This document shows, in pieces, positions 1 to 38,000 of a stretch of 64,000 nucleotides of DNA. A program made the translations under genes and the position numbers. The notes below the pieces were generated by a model. That model searched no databases and had not been told where the DNA came from. It was given only the letters and a program-made list of their open reading frames with translations. How positions within the stretch are numbered: position 1 is the stretch's first letter; the number at the start of each line of letters is the position of its first letter. Source of the DNA: Triplophysa rosa (Eukaryota; Chordata; Actinopteri; Cypriniformes; Nemacheilidae); contig NW_026634051.1 of assembly GCF_024868665.1 (NCBI RefSeq), positions 21,519 through 85,518 on the forward strand, in the 5' to 3' direction.

Positions 1-939
1 TTGCACATTGGGGTAGTTACCAAAAAATATTATCTGGAATCTTTCAAGTCACAAAACGTAAACCACACAAATAAACCAAGACCTTTTAGTTCTTAACAAT
101 CACTTTTCATATAGACTGAACATACATGATTAAGTGCTCCTGTTGACAGACATTACATTTGAAATACAACAGCAAACTTATTTGCTGAACTACAAAAAAG
201 GCCTATTGAAAAAATTGACGCCAAACATAGGTATTTTGAGTTTGTGAATTCTTGTGGAGAAAATCACTTGCTGCCATCGATGCATGGCTATATCTGTGGT
301 CTGCAATAAAGAAAACATAGGTTAAAATATACTAATTTATTTATTTGAGAAGAGTGTACATGTGTGCCTTGTAGCATTTAACTCATTTTGACTATCACCT
401 CTTCTGGATTGATGCATCAGATCTTTAGCACGGACTTCCAAGGCTTTGTGGAAAGTTGAGTGCAGATTCCTCCAGTAATTCTTTTAAATTCTGCATAGAC
501 CTGGAAATAACATTGGAAAACAGAGGAAAACATGAAGGAATAATTCACCCAAGTTCTCAAATAAATTACTCAACCTAATGCCATCTTAGTTGAATAAACT
601 GCGCCGGCAAAAACTCACAAAACAAGCCCACGTTACCCTAATATAACTTACTACTATTTTTAACAATAAGTTTAATAGATTTCAGTCAGTCGCATCGAAA
701 TGGAGCACCGTACATCAACATAACGTACAAAACTTGGCTTATGAGAGAAAAAGCACATGCACGTCTTAACTTAAAAAAAATATGTATCATACAACACACC
801 AAAATTACATTTAAAACCTTCATTATACAGATTTAAACATTGCGTGATATTAATTAGCTGGGTGAAAGACTTTGTTCCCTTGACTAACATTTAATTTCCG
901 TCAGACATAACGTTACAACGAAACACTTAGGCCTATATC
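1..939. other. AT-rich non-coding stretch, probably rbks intron
   Basis: No coding region or repeat is recognised here apart from the candidate minus-strand exon at 425-500. The stretch lies upstream of the rbks exon at 6497. It is therefore presumably an intron of that gene, since no earlier ribokinase exon is visible in the first 6.4 kb. Confidence 0.4.
425..500 (-). CDS. Candidate terminal coding exon of an unrecognised minus-strand gene
   Basis: On the minus strand a long pyrimidine-rich tract ending in CAG (above position 500) is followed by an open stretch of 24 codons and a TAA at 427-425. The peptide begins SMQNLKELLEESALNF and would be amphipathic and helical. I do not recognise the gene. 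Seen: acceptor-like sequence and short open frame. Inferred: that it is an exon. A chance open frame of this length is quite possible, and no partner exon was identified in the window. Confidence 0.22.
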
Positions 940-1575
940 TTAAAGGTGCAGTGAACTAGGACCACAATTTTAACCCGAGCTTTTGTTATATAAGAGGGAA
1001 TTGTATTCAAGCGAACATCCTGTAAGTGTCAGACCTGAAAACGCCCTTGTTACTGAAATAACAACTGTTATTGACACGAGGCTCCGCGAACGGCAGGTCC
1101 TGGAATGCACCTATCTATGATAGGTTGAACACCGCCTCCACAGAAGAATATCAACGCCTACTTCTCGAGCCCAGCCCACTGGTTCACGCATGACAGTACT
1201 GAACACAAGCTGCACGGAACCAGATAGAGCGAGTGTAAGCATCATGCCGTTAAAGATCGCAAAATATTGTGCAGTGCCTGGTTGTGGAAGAACACAGTCG
1301 CTGCATAACCTTCCTTCGGATTCCGACAGTAGGAATGCGTGGTTGAAGTTCATTTTTAAAGACGTTCCAGCTCACAAGGGTAAAACATTGAGCGTTTGTT
1401 CGCTTCATTTCAACGCGGATTCCTTGAATAAGTCTTTGCGGAGAGACTAAAATTAAAAAAGCAGTGCTGTGCCATCAATATTGGATCCGATAGGAATGGC
1501 GCAGCAATTTTATGTGAGTAAAACATATTTGTACTATGCGTCACTATTGCTTTGTTGGAGATCGCTTGATATGCC
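940..1575 (+). mobile_element. TTAA-flanked Kolobok-like element fragment carrying a THAP exon
   Basis: A TTAA at 940-943 is followed by AGGTGCAGTGAACTAGG, similar to the start of the TTAA-flanked elements at 48041 and 15917. The stretch 1380-1570 is clearly homologous, in inverted orientation, to 48360-48545 inside the 48041 element. Both carry a THAP zinc-finger remnant. Kolobok transposons are known to target TTAA and to have THAP-bearing transposases, which is why I use that name. The right end was not located, so the end coordinate is only the end of visible homology. Confidence 0.45.
1244..1450 (+). pseudogene. THAP-domain remnant (68 codons)
   Basis: An ATG at 1244 opens a 68-codon frame with the THAP zinc-finger layout. 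There is a CAVPGC pair (C-x4-C) at residues 9-14, a conserved Trp in AWLKF near residue 33, and VCSLHF (C-x2-H) about 50 residues in. It stops soon after at 1448-1450. The usual continuation of a THAP domain (a conserved AVP box) is missing. A partial copy at 48395-48545 on the minus strand keeps that region instead. The frame is therefore a truncated transposase-type DNA-binding domain. A domesticated short THAP protein is possible but unlikely. Confidence 0.5.
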
Positions 1576-1950
1576 CTGATAGTATTACCTGGGGACCTCT
1601 AGTCATTTGTAATAATTGTAATCGGCATCTCTGTGATTTGGCGGGCTCATATATCATTTTTCAAGGTTTTATCCACCGTTTGCGAATAATGGAGGCTGTT
1701 TTGAAGTGTTTTGATATTATTTCTGGTGCTGGGTTATTTTGGCCGGGAGTCTACCGTTTGTTTATTTATCATGAAAACTATAACATTTGAGACCCGTGAA
1801 AGCGGTGATCTTCTGTCCAGTTCGCGGGTCTTAAATGCTGATATGTACAGTCATATATCATAGAAAGTAAATTCTACTTATTAAATACATTTAGTTTTTG
1901 TTAAAATATCAAGTAAATGGTAGACTGGCATTAAAATAGTTACTGCTCAA

Positions 1951-2414
1951 CAGTCTTGGGTGTAACTAGTTACTAAGTAATTAGTTACTGTAATTTAATT
2001 ACTTTTCCCTTGAAAAAGTAAAGTAAGGGATTACTCTTATTTTTTCTGTAATTTAATTAGTTACTTCTGATGTAATTAAACTAAATACTTTGTGTAATAT
2101 GTGTGTGTGCAGAAGAGGAATTGACATCAAAATTCAAAGTCTAACTTTAAAATCCGTGCTTTAATGTACAGTATAATTCTCACATTTGTAATTAATAATA
2201 ATACTTTATGTAGTTTTATATTATTTATTTGAATGAATTAAAAGAGCCGTTTCATGTCTATCCTTGAATCACTTAACTCATCAAGGTTGATGTAGGATAT
2301 AGAAAGTAATTAGTAATAAGTAATTAAATACTTTTTGAAGAGAGTAATCTAATTATATTGTCAAATATGTAATTAGTAATTAATTACTTTTTCAGAGTAA
2401 CTTACCCAACACTG
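1951..2414. mobile_element. hAT-type miniature element (464 bp)
   Basis: The left end reads CAGTCTTGGGTGTAACTAG and the right end AGTAACTTACCCAACACTG, giving imperfect terminal inverted repeats. The flanks CTGCTCAA (1943-1950) and CTGCCTAA (2415-2422) are an 8-bp target duplication with two mismatches, as expected for hAT. The interior is AT-rich runs of TAATTA and TTACTTTT with no open frame. Confidence 0.75.
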
Positions 2415-3110
2415 CTGCCTAATAAGTGAAATAACACACTTCATGACTAATTTTGTGCCTCTCTCAGCCTAGGCACAAGCACTGCCCTTCTGAACAATGG
2501 TAACAACTTAAAAAACCCAAACTTAAAAATAATACCAAAACTCTTCTAAATCTCAAAGATAAATCAACAAAAAACACAAACAAGTCTTTCTTTTTACTGA
2601 AAAACACTTAAAATGACAGTTAATCTGGAAAATGTATCTCCTAATGCAGTCAGATACAAAGCATGCTGGGAACTACAGATCAACTGCCAAGGTAGTTATA
2701 TCTACAAAAAATATTAATGTAGTCTCAACACAAAATAAATAAGTAAACTTAATTTGACCAATTTAAATGTGTTTAACGTAATAAAATTGAGTTGCATTTT
2801 ATTTTTGTAATTTATTCAATTAAAATTACTCAAACAAAATAATTAAAATCTTAACAACCAAAATTAGTAGATTTTATTCCCAAGATTCTTATGTTATTTT
2901 AACTCATTTTTTTTGTTAAAAACAGGAACATAATTATATTAAGTGTATTTTATTAATTTCTTTTCATAAAATCTACTAAGGCACATAATCTTTTTTCAGT
3001 GTATGAGATCCTAAGTTAAGTCCTAAGAAAAAAAACGTTCTGTAATACGTCCCTGGACTGTAAATATAATATGTAAATATGTAAATGTAAATATAACTTT
3101 AATTTTCTCC
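2415..3110. other. AT-rich stretch, nothing recognised
   Basis: Low-complexity AT-rich sequence. I see no gene, no splice pair that makes sense and no clear element ends. Confidence 0.4.
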
Positions 3111-3210
3111 TCAAAAGTTGTCCTCACATTTCTCTTTGCTGTTTTGTTTTTCATTTTAAGTCAAAAGTTGTCCTCACATTTCTCTTTGCTGTTTTGTTTT
3201 TCATTTTAAG
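3111..3210. repeat. Exact 50-bp tandem duplication
   Basis: Two head-to-tail copies of a 50-bp unit beginning TCAAAAGTTGTCCTCACATT (3111-3160 and 3161-3210), followed by the first bases of a third (TCAAAG). The copies appear identical, so the duplication is recent or an assembly artefact. Confidence 0.9.
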
Positions 3211-3296
3211 TCAAAGACATTTAATATGACTCATTCATTCATCACTTGGTAGTTTTTCGGCTTGTTTTTTCCCATATTCCTTCTTGTCTATATTTA

Positions 3297-3340
3297 TAGT
3301 TATCTATATATATCTATATATATATATATATATATATATT
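3297..3340. repeat. (TA)n microsatellite
   Basis: About 40 bp of TATC/TATA repeats immediately left of the hAT terminus at 3340. Confidence 0.85.
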
Positions 3341-5399
3341 AGGGCTGTCAACGTTAACGCGTTAACGCATGCGATTAATTTTTTCAAATTAACGCGTGAG
3401 AAAATATTTATCGCAATTAACACAGCATCCGTTTGTTTTGACATCCTTTGTCTAGCGTTACATTATGTAATCACGCTCTTATTCGTGTACAGGCTTTTAA
3501 ACCACTTAAGCGCGATTTTAAACAGTTGCTTTGACGCGTTCAATGAAGATAGATAGCTTCTAAACTGTGGGACGCGGCAAAACGCAACGAGAGGTCCAGT
3601 CTGGTGTGTACAGTAACGGCTGCGTCGGTGAATCTCTGTCAGACAGCGCATCCGTGTTAAGTTCTCTTTCGTGCTTGAATGGATAAAACCACACAAGATT
3701 ATGTCAGAAAGCCCGTTTTGTCTAGCATTTTCTTAAGCACAGACTTCAAAGTGTAAAATAAAATCTTAAATGAATGCAAAGAGTTGTGAAAATGGGAGTG
3801 CGGTGACGGTCAGATCTGCGTACTAAGACAGCTCTTAAAGGGGCCACGTTCTTAAACGTGGTGCTGTGACTCCTGTCACTAATGTTAATCAAAGAACAAA
3901 ATAAAAGAGATCAATTCAATTCAATTCAATTTTATTTATATAGCGCTTTTCACAATGTGCATTGTTCCAAAGCAGCTTTACAGGAGCAAATAAGAAAAAC
4001 ACAGAAAGGTAAAACACAGCACAGTGCATGGTGTTTATAGACCAAGCAAGATCATTATAATAAATAATATCTAATAAATAAATGAATAAATAAATGCAGT
4101 CTCCCGGTGAGCAAGCCAACACTGCACTGCTCTGCTGTGGCGAGGAACCCAAACTCCAATGCTGAATAATGGAGAAAAAAAAACCTCGGGAGAAACCAGG
4201 CTCAGCCGGGAGGGCCAGATCTCCTCTGACGTGTCATAGCTGCACTCAGTGACCCCGACCAAAGCCACCGAGCAACGTCCACGAAGAACAGGGAGAGCCC
4301 ACGAGCCGCGACCCAGGAAGCCCCACCCGCCGAAACCGTGCAGGTCCAACCCGGTCTCATTCCGCGATCAACAACAGACAACAGAGGAACAACCAGGGAA
4401 AAGTAGTAATGGCATAATTAACTTTATTCCTCTGTTGTCCGACATCGACCACAAAACAAGACCAACCAGACCAGACCCACACAGTCCCAACAAATGAAAC
4501 GCCCCGAACCACAACCAACAAGCCCCCCCACTCCCTACAACACCCACCCAGCTACCTCCAATCAAAGTCACTGAGTGCAGCCATAACTTCAAACTGCTGT
4601 CGTGTGATGTAAGTTTAGCATTAAATACCAAGTATTGTAAATTTAGCATTTATGTGACAGGTAGTCCGTCTTTGCTCTCGGTGGGGATGGAATTGTCTGA
4701 GCTGGGCCGGCCAGATGGTCGCCTTTTTCTTGGGTGGTGATGGAATTGCCTTGGATGGAGCTGGATGGTCAGTCAGTCCGCAGGCTCTCGCAGGAGGATG
4801 GCACGGGATTTTCAGATGTAGCTGGCGTAATCTCTAGTTGTGGATGGGCATATGACGTTCATCTGGGCCTGGCGGAATCTCTCCCTACCTCGGGATGGGC
4901 ATCCCGAGGCGAGGGCAGAAACAGAAAGAGAATAATTAGCGTAGCTGCTGTTCATTAGCTATGTATTAGTGAATGCTTGGCTGAAAAGATGTGTCTTTAA
5001 TCTAGATTTAATATGGGAGGAAAGAGGAAATCAATGTGATTTTATAGCTTTAATGAGAATTCTTCTGCATTTAATTTATAATTTAGCATTAAAGACTGTA
5101 AAGTGTCCTTCAATTTCCTACATGAGCTCTCAATTATACTGTTGAATGGCTATAATTAATGTTAAAATAATCAATTTAATAGAGACATCAGTTACAATAC
5201 TAATATCAAAATGTTAGCTTTCATAAAATGATGCTGTTAAAGAAATATGTTGTTTCTACATCAATTTGAAGATTAAATGTGAAATTATTAAAATGTAAAA
5301 GTATATTTTAAAATATAATTGTTGTGTGCGATTAATCGTGATTAATCACAGAAAAAATGTGTGATTAATCCGATTAATTTTTTTAATCGATTGATTAAA
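3340..5399. mobile_element. hAT-like element interrupted by an L2 LINE
   Basis: The left end TAGGGCTGTCAACGTTAACG is a typical hAT terminus. The inner TTAATTGCGATAA/GCGATTAATC-type subterminal repeats recur at the right side (5325-5399). The right terminus is degenerate and I could not match the last bases to the left end or find a clear 8-bp target duplication. The right limit is approximate. An L2 element (3912-5010) is inserted inside. No usable transposase frame remains. Confidence 0.5.
3912..5010 (-). mobile_element. 5'-truncated L2-type LINE, 3' end with ATTGA-type tail
   Basis: On the minus strand this is nearly identical to the right-hand 1.1 kb of the plus-strand L2 element at 50338-51730. 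It shares the same 3' UTR, the same terminal GCGCTATATAAATAAAATTG and the same pentamer tail (TTCAA repeats at 3912-3932). The copy is cut off in the last codons of the ORF2-like region, near 5010. The few differences between the copies indicate a recent insertion. Confidence 0.8.
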
Positions 5400-31405
<26,006 letters not shown>

Positions 31406-31619
31406 TATCACTTGTCATGGCCCATTGTCTTTAAATAATAATAGTTAAGACCAATGTCTGGTTTAAATTTAGTCATAAGTAAGTCTGTGACAAAGTACCA
31501 TGTACTGAAAAATCCTCATGAAATCTCCAATATTCATTTTAAATGTTTATACAAATATTTCTCAGTAACAAAAGGTTTACAGATTGCAATTGTGTTAAAA
31601 TTGTGCAATTATATCAAAT

Positions 31620-31625
31620 AATAAA
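31620..31625 (+). terminator. rbks: Candidate rbks polyadenylation signal
   Basis: AATAAA about 215 bp after the stop codon. Use is inferred. Confidence 0.5.
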
Positions 31626-31680
31626 GTAATTTTGTATAAGAAAGTACACTATTCATGTCTGTTATGTTTATGTTTCTAGA

Positions 31681-31686
31681 TTTATT
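31681..31686 (-). terminator. mrpl33: Candidate mrpl33 polyadenylation signal
   Basis: AATAAA on the minus strand about 350 bp after the mrpl33 stop codon. Use is inferred. Confidence 0.4.
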
Positions 31687-32037
31687 TTTAGAACAATAAC
31701 AAACTCAATAAATTAATTTAGCAAATGGTATATTGTTTGAACAAATCAAATTTTGCCTCAGTAAAAATAAAAAACTTAAACATCCAATATAATGCAATGA
31801 TTAGTCACTGAAGTCACCCAGTATTATCATGACAGGACAAACCCCTTTCTTGTGTCATTGCAGTGATCCGAAGTTGCAGTGATATGGGGGCCAGAAATCC
31901 ATTCCCATTTTCTTCTTTCTTCATGATTGCTTATTGACATTATCATGTTAGATGTCGATTACCCCAGTTCAGCAGATGTTTCATGTCTATAACAGTCCCT
32001 CTCCTCAGTGTCCATATCAAGAGAGTTTTTTTCCACT

Positions 32038-32087
32038 TTAAAGAGAGCGGATCTTCCTCTTCTCAAAGAACAAAACATGTTTGTTTA
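32038..32087 (-). CDS. mrpl33: mrpl33 exon 4 (50 bp incl. stop)
   Basis: Minus-strand acceptor CTCTCAACAG. The exon completes the Val codon split across the intron, encodes [15 protein letters not shown] and stops with TAA. Confidence 0.95.
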
Positions 32088-35000
32088 CTGTTGAGAGCAA
32101 ATAATAAAAATGTAAAACAATTGTTCTAAAGCAACCAATAAACCAATGATACAAAAGGAACCCATTAAATGATTAACAAATGCAATGTTCTATCCTGTTT
32201 CTATGACAAACTGAAAACGGAAGCAGGACATGTTGAAAGAGGGCCCAGAAGTCTACTACTAACAAATTCATAATAGGGGTGGAAAACTTTCTCACTATAA
32301 GGAGCATATTATTATTGGACAAAATAAATGTATATGCATACAAGCAGATTACATCAATATTTTGGCAAAAGGTCATACACAAAGCATTTTACAACAGGCT
32401 GGTCACAGGTTTACATTTACGATTTCATACCAAAGAAGCTTTATGAATACTACCGTCAGGGTTATGGGTTTGTCATTATTGCCACAACAAATATAATTAC
32501 TTAAAAATACTAATTACATAGCACAATATTTAACCCTAATCCCTCAGTCAGGGTTCCTCAAATCTTTCCCTGGAGTGCCAATGCCCTGCAGAGCTCCAAC
32601 CCTGATCAAACACAGGTTTGTGAGCAACCTAATCAAGATCTTCAGGATCACTAGAAAATCACAAGTAAGAGAGGGTTTGAGCTAAACTCTGCAGGACATT
32701 GGCCCTCCAAGACCGGATTTGAGGAACCCTGCCCTAAGTCTTCAACCATGCTCCTTGAGGTCCTCTGTCCAGCTAAGTTTAGGTCCAACCTGCTCCACCA
32801 GTCTGTAATTTTCAAGTGATCCTGAAGACCTTATAGTTTGTTCAGGTGTGTTTGATTAGTGTTGGGGCTAAACTTTGCAGGACAGTAACGGTGCATTTCC
32901 ACTGGCGTGAAAATGTTCAATTCATTTGTATGAGAGCTGCGCTTGACGCTCACGTGTTGCATTATACGACCGAAAGCAGGGAAGAAAAAGCGTTGGGAGC
33001 GGCCGAGAGCATCAAAAAGTTGGGCTCTTCTTGACTTTATGCAAATACCAAGCGACAAACGCTGGGCGACAGCCAATCACTCTGAAAAGTAGGCGAGCCA
33101 AGATTATCACGTATGTTTGCAAATGGTGGATTCATTTCGGAGACGTGTTAATGTAAAAGTAATGACACGCCTCAACGCAAACACGTTTCAGCAGCACGCT
33201 CTGCTGTACTGGAAATACACCGTAAGGCTTGAGGAACAGAGCTGAAAACCTATGCAGTTCTGTGTGTAAAACTACACATATTGGGCCTCATTCATGAAAC
33301 ATTTCTAAATATATGAGTAAATTCCGAGTAATTTGCGCGTAAAACAGACCTTCCCGAAAACTTTCCTCCGGATTCACAAATACTTCGTAAAGGTCAGATT
33401 TGATAGTAAAATGTGTGTATGTTAATGAATTCCAATCACTCGTAAAAAGGGGGTGCATGCACGCTCATTCACAATTAGCATAATCCCCGCCTATGAATTA
33501 CAGCTACGCAAATTACGTATCTTGGAATGCCGGAATCCTCTGTACTTCTTTCTTTGATTTGGCTACATTATATTGCATAAATGCATAAGATAGGCTATAT
33601 GCTTGCCAATAAATTAATAATTAAACTGTGTCCACCAAAGCGTTTTTAGCCAGCTAAAATAATCAAACCTGGGGCTCTTCTGAAAACAACCAGCTGGTGG
33701 CAGCCTTAGAGCGCTTTGGAGGCACTGCGCGTTATTGCGGAGATGCGTTGGTTGCTGTGATTTAGAATATCTGCAACAGTTAGCCTACTTGTTACTAGTA
33801 TCTTATTTTAAGGAATATTACTTAATATGAAAATGCAGTAACCATTAATATTAACTTCTCCATTGTTGTGTATGATGGTTGGTCAATGTAGTGTTTGTCC
33901 CGCCTCTTCTCCACTGTGATTGGACAGCTGTGTAAAAAAGGACAGTGACTAGCTCTGCGTTTTACCCAAAAGAACTTGTGAAATATCATTATGATACATT
34001 GTGCATAAACATGCAGTGTCGTCAGTTTGTCTAAAAGAATACAGAACGTTACGTGTGGTTTTACACACTATTTACACATGGTATGGAGCAGGTGTACATT
34101 TCTTTCGTACCAACTAGCATTTCGAAAATACGAACATTTTCATGAATCCTAAAATTTATGTTAGAATGATTTTACGAACAATTTACACAAAAATTTGTTC
34201 TGCTCGTGTTTCATGAATGAGACCCACTGACTTTTACTTCCACGTACTCCGAGGGAGACTTCAGAATGAGCATAGCCTACTCTAATCTCACTCCCAAATA
34301 AAACCCATTCTTCACCTCACCTATGGGGTCATGCTTGCGCAAAACCAGTTTCTCCCTCAATCGGCCCCTCTTTGTGTTGAAACAGTAACCTGTGCCAGCT
34401 GCACTCATCATCTGAACAAGCAAAGTCCTGAAACACAAGCCACAGGTATGCATACATATTTCTGTTCAATTCAATTTTATCTATATGGCACTTTTCACTA
34501 TTTTTAATTTCAAATTGTTGCCATGCAGCTTTACATACTTTGTTTAATTAATCTATTATTACTTTTATTATGTCCTATTAATTGCAAAGACATATATAAA
34601 TAAAAGTCAAACGAAATATATTAAAATACATGGTATTATTGCAAGTTATCATCTATGCAATGTACATTAATGAAACTAAACTGAAATAAATACTGTATTC
34701 AGGGCTCCAGACAAAAAAAAATCAGTTAAGGAGCCATTGGCTCCCATAGGGGAAAAAAGCAGGCGCCAAATATTTTTTTAAGAGCCATATAACATTTTTA
34801 TAAAAAATACTTTGTTATCCTGTTGTGTGTAAATCTTCCCTCTCATAGGTTTTGCTCATAAAGTTTTTTTTCAAGTTGTTTTCCCTCATAAGCAGGGTTA
34901 TACGGAACATACAGGATTTTTTTGTTAATTCCACCCTAAATTTTGGGAAAAATCTGCAGAATTCCACAGAATAGTTTTAAATGCGTTTACATTTGTACAC

Positions 35001-38000
35001 AAATATAAATGTGTTTTAAATAGTCTTCAAATGCGGCCTGTCTATGCATTTAAAGGCAGATGACAGCAGATTTGGTTCTGCTTATTTAAAAAGAGGCAGA
35101 GAAGTGTTTCTAGATTACTGCTAAAACTGATTAAACTCAATACACCAGACCAAATTCCTCTGAATTCATTTGAACCAACAGAAAATGTGCATGTCAAGAC
35201 CATATTTATATATTATACTGTAAGAAAAAGTAGGCTATATATTTTATTATTACGAAAGGGCTTGTTACGTTATTATGTTGATTTTAGTTTGTAATAATGA
35301 CACTTTTTCGCATGTTTACAACACAACGTAAAGATAACTTCAAATAAAACTTAACAAGAGAATTCGCCTGTAGTTCATTCTTGCTGTGAATGGATTTGAA
35401 ATGATACAGCGGTGTCTTATAACAAATACGTTCCCTGAACTTCTCTGCTATTCGTTTAATTTTAAACGTCTCAAACATCACATTGTTCGTCCTCAGGCTC
35501 ATTAAAATCCGTCACAGCAAACAGCGCATACTACGAACACGCTCACATTGTGTGTGTCTACTTGTAATCCACAGAATTCCACAGAGTTTTCTGTGGAGAT
35601 CTGCGAGCGCTTATTCCGGTACTGCCTCATCGAGCATTGGTGCGAGCGCTTATTCCGGTGCTGCCTCATCGAGCATTGGTACGCACGCTGAGTGTGCGAG
35701 AAACTGCTTGTATAACCAGTCTCGTAGGGGACCTCGAATCGGGCGTCGGTCCTGCATGGTAGTCGGTCGCGTCTGCCACTAGTGATGGGTTGTTCTTGAA
35801 CGATTCATTCATTTTGAACGAATCTATAATGTGACTCGGGAAGAACGAGTCGTCTCGGGAGTGATTCGTTCAGTTGCGCATGCGCAACATTCTATGGGTC
35901 CTGTACTGGAATTATTAAATTAACTAATTTCTCTGTCCAAAGCTGTCACGTTAAGTGACAAAAGAACGAACGACTCAAACCCGAATACTCGAGAGGTGAA
36001 CTAATCAATTCTCTTTCCGGCTCTGACTGCATTGGTAAAGCGTAGGGGGCTGTCACGTGATGAACGAACGACTCAATCCCGAAGACTCGAGAGGTGAACT
36101 AATCAATTCTCTTTCCGGCTCTGACTGCATTGGTTAAGTGTACGGGGCCGTCACGTGATGAACGAACGACTCAAACCCCAAGACTCGGAAGGTGAACTAA
36201 TCAATTCTCTTTCCGGCTCTGACTGCATTGGTAAAACGTACAGGGCTGTCACGCCGAAGACTCGAGAGATGAACTAATCAATTTGGTAAAGCGTACAGGG
36301 CTGTCACGTGATGAACGAACGACTCAAACCCGCATTTACATTCAGTACTCACAGTTAATATCACAGGTAGGGCTTATGGTTAAATACAGTAATTACAATG
36401 TGCGGAATAGCAATGCGATATTAGTCGTCGGGGTTAATAATATATTTCTGTGTCTCATCAAACAGCATGATATATGCATGCAAAACAAACAAAATAGTAA
36501 TGACCTCAAGTTCAAAGTTTTCTTTGGTAAATTTAATCAGCAGAGCCTCTAGCAGTACATTTTGACAATGAAAAGATATCCTACATGCTCTCCATTTTGA
36601 ATCAGATGGATCCAAAATTAACTTTCATATTTTTGCTACAAAACTGCTGTGCTGTATTGCATAGGAAGTACAATGACAAGCTAAAACATTATGACCAGTC
36701 ACATGTGAAGCAAAAATTATCTCCTAACAAGGTCTGGGTAGATTTTGATGCACACATTTTTTCAGATATGGTTTGAGGAAATCCAACTCCACAACTATGT
36801 GATGTGTTTGACCAGCGGGTTCACTCTGTCTCACAAACTTCAACACTTGAAGCAAATAGTATAGAATATCAAAAGGCGAAACTCAATAGAACGTTCCATT
36901 GCCACACACACCCAGCAGCAGCCCTGCGCTTTCGCCATTTTGGGGTGAAAGTGACTCGGTCCAATATGTTTTTGCTGTTGCTATGGCAATATCAGCTGCT
37001 TTGTTTAAAAAACTTGCATTAAAGCTGAAATCCAACCTGAATAATGACAACACACAATAGAGCACTTGACTAGTAATCATCAAATCCTTTTAACAGTTTA
37101 TTTTACTGACTTTGTGTACTTTATTTTGGACACAAAACCTTTGCACTCCAGAAACCATGTCAGTTTCAGTTGAAATTCTATTAAGTTCAAGTATTAACAT
37201 TATAAACCCTGAATTAATAAATAAATAAATAAATAAAAGGACATATGTCAGAAAAATTGGGAATGTTGGACAATAAATAATTATATAACAGCTTCGCAGT
37301 AACTTCACAAACTGCTTTTGCAGATATATTAAAGGGGTCATATGACATGGCTAAAATGAATATTATCATTTGTTTTTGATGTAATGCAATGTGTATATAC
37401 GATTTAACTTTCAAAATCGCTGTATTTTCCACATACTGTGCATGTTTGTATCTCCACTTTGCCCCACCTCTCTGAAACGCGCAGATTTTTTACAAAGCTC
37501 ATCGCTCTGAAAAGCGAGGTGTGCTATGATTGGCCAGTTAACCAGTGCGTAGTGACCGGTCAAATACTGCAAGCGTGTGACGGAAATGTAAAGCCTCTTA
37601 CCATATTTGGAACATCAGGTTCCAAATCAATTGTATTGACAGGTACGCCCACCTTACTTGCGTATCCATTTGGGTGACATTAATGAAATCCTTGAATTTC
37701 CCTGTCTAAAGTTAAGTTTGACTGGCAAGAATTAAGTGATAAAGATCATCTAAGGTTATAATAACTTTACCGTAGTTCATACTCATACAGTGCAGACACA
37801 GATAAATCCTCGACCATCACTCGTGTTGTATGTTAAACTGTGCACATAATTCACTCAGACACACAGAACAGCCAGCCACATGGACTCAGTGCGGTGCGCC
37901 ATTTATTATTGTCACACACAAACAAGCACAACCATGACACACGCAATTCACACAAACACGCAGCTCTGTCTAATGCACATATTCTTATTATTCTACATAT

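Larger units (their letters stand above)
31406..32037. other. Shared 3' ends of rbks and mrpl33
   Basis: Contains an AATAAA on the plus strand at 31620-31625 (candidate rbks polyadenylation signal). On the minus strand AATAAA is at 31686-31681 (candidate for mrpl33). If both are used, the 3' UTRs stop close to each other or overlap slightly. Confidence 0.5.

Noticed and set aside
4071..4649. Several open frames of 80-93 codons, repeated at 50988-51566
   Set aside because: They lie in the 3' UTR of the two near-identical L2 copies, in mixed frames and strands, so their agreement only reflects copy identity.
35284..35502. 72-codon minus-strand frame
   Set aside because: AT-rich, overlapping a foldback-repeat arm; no homology.
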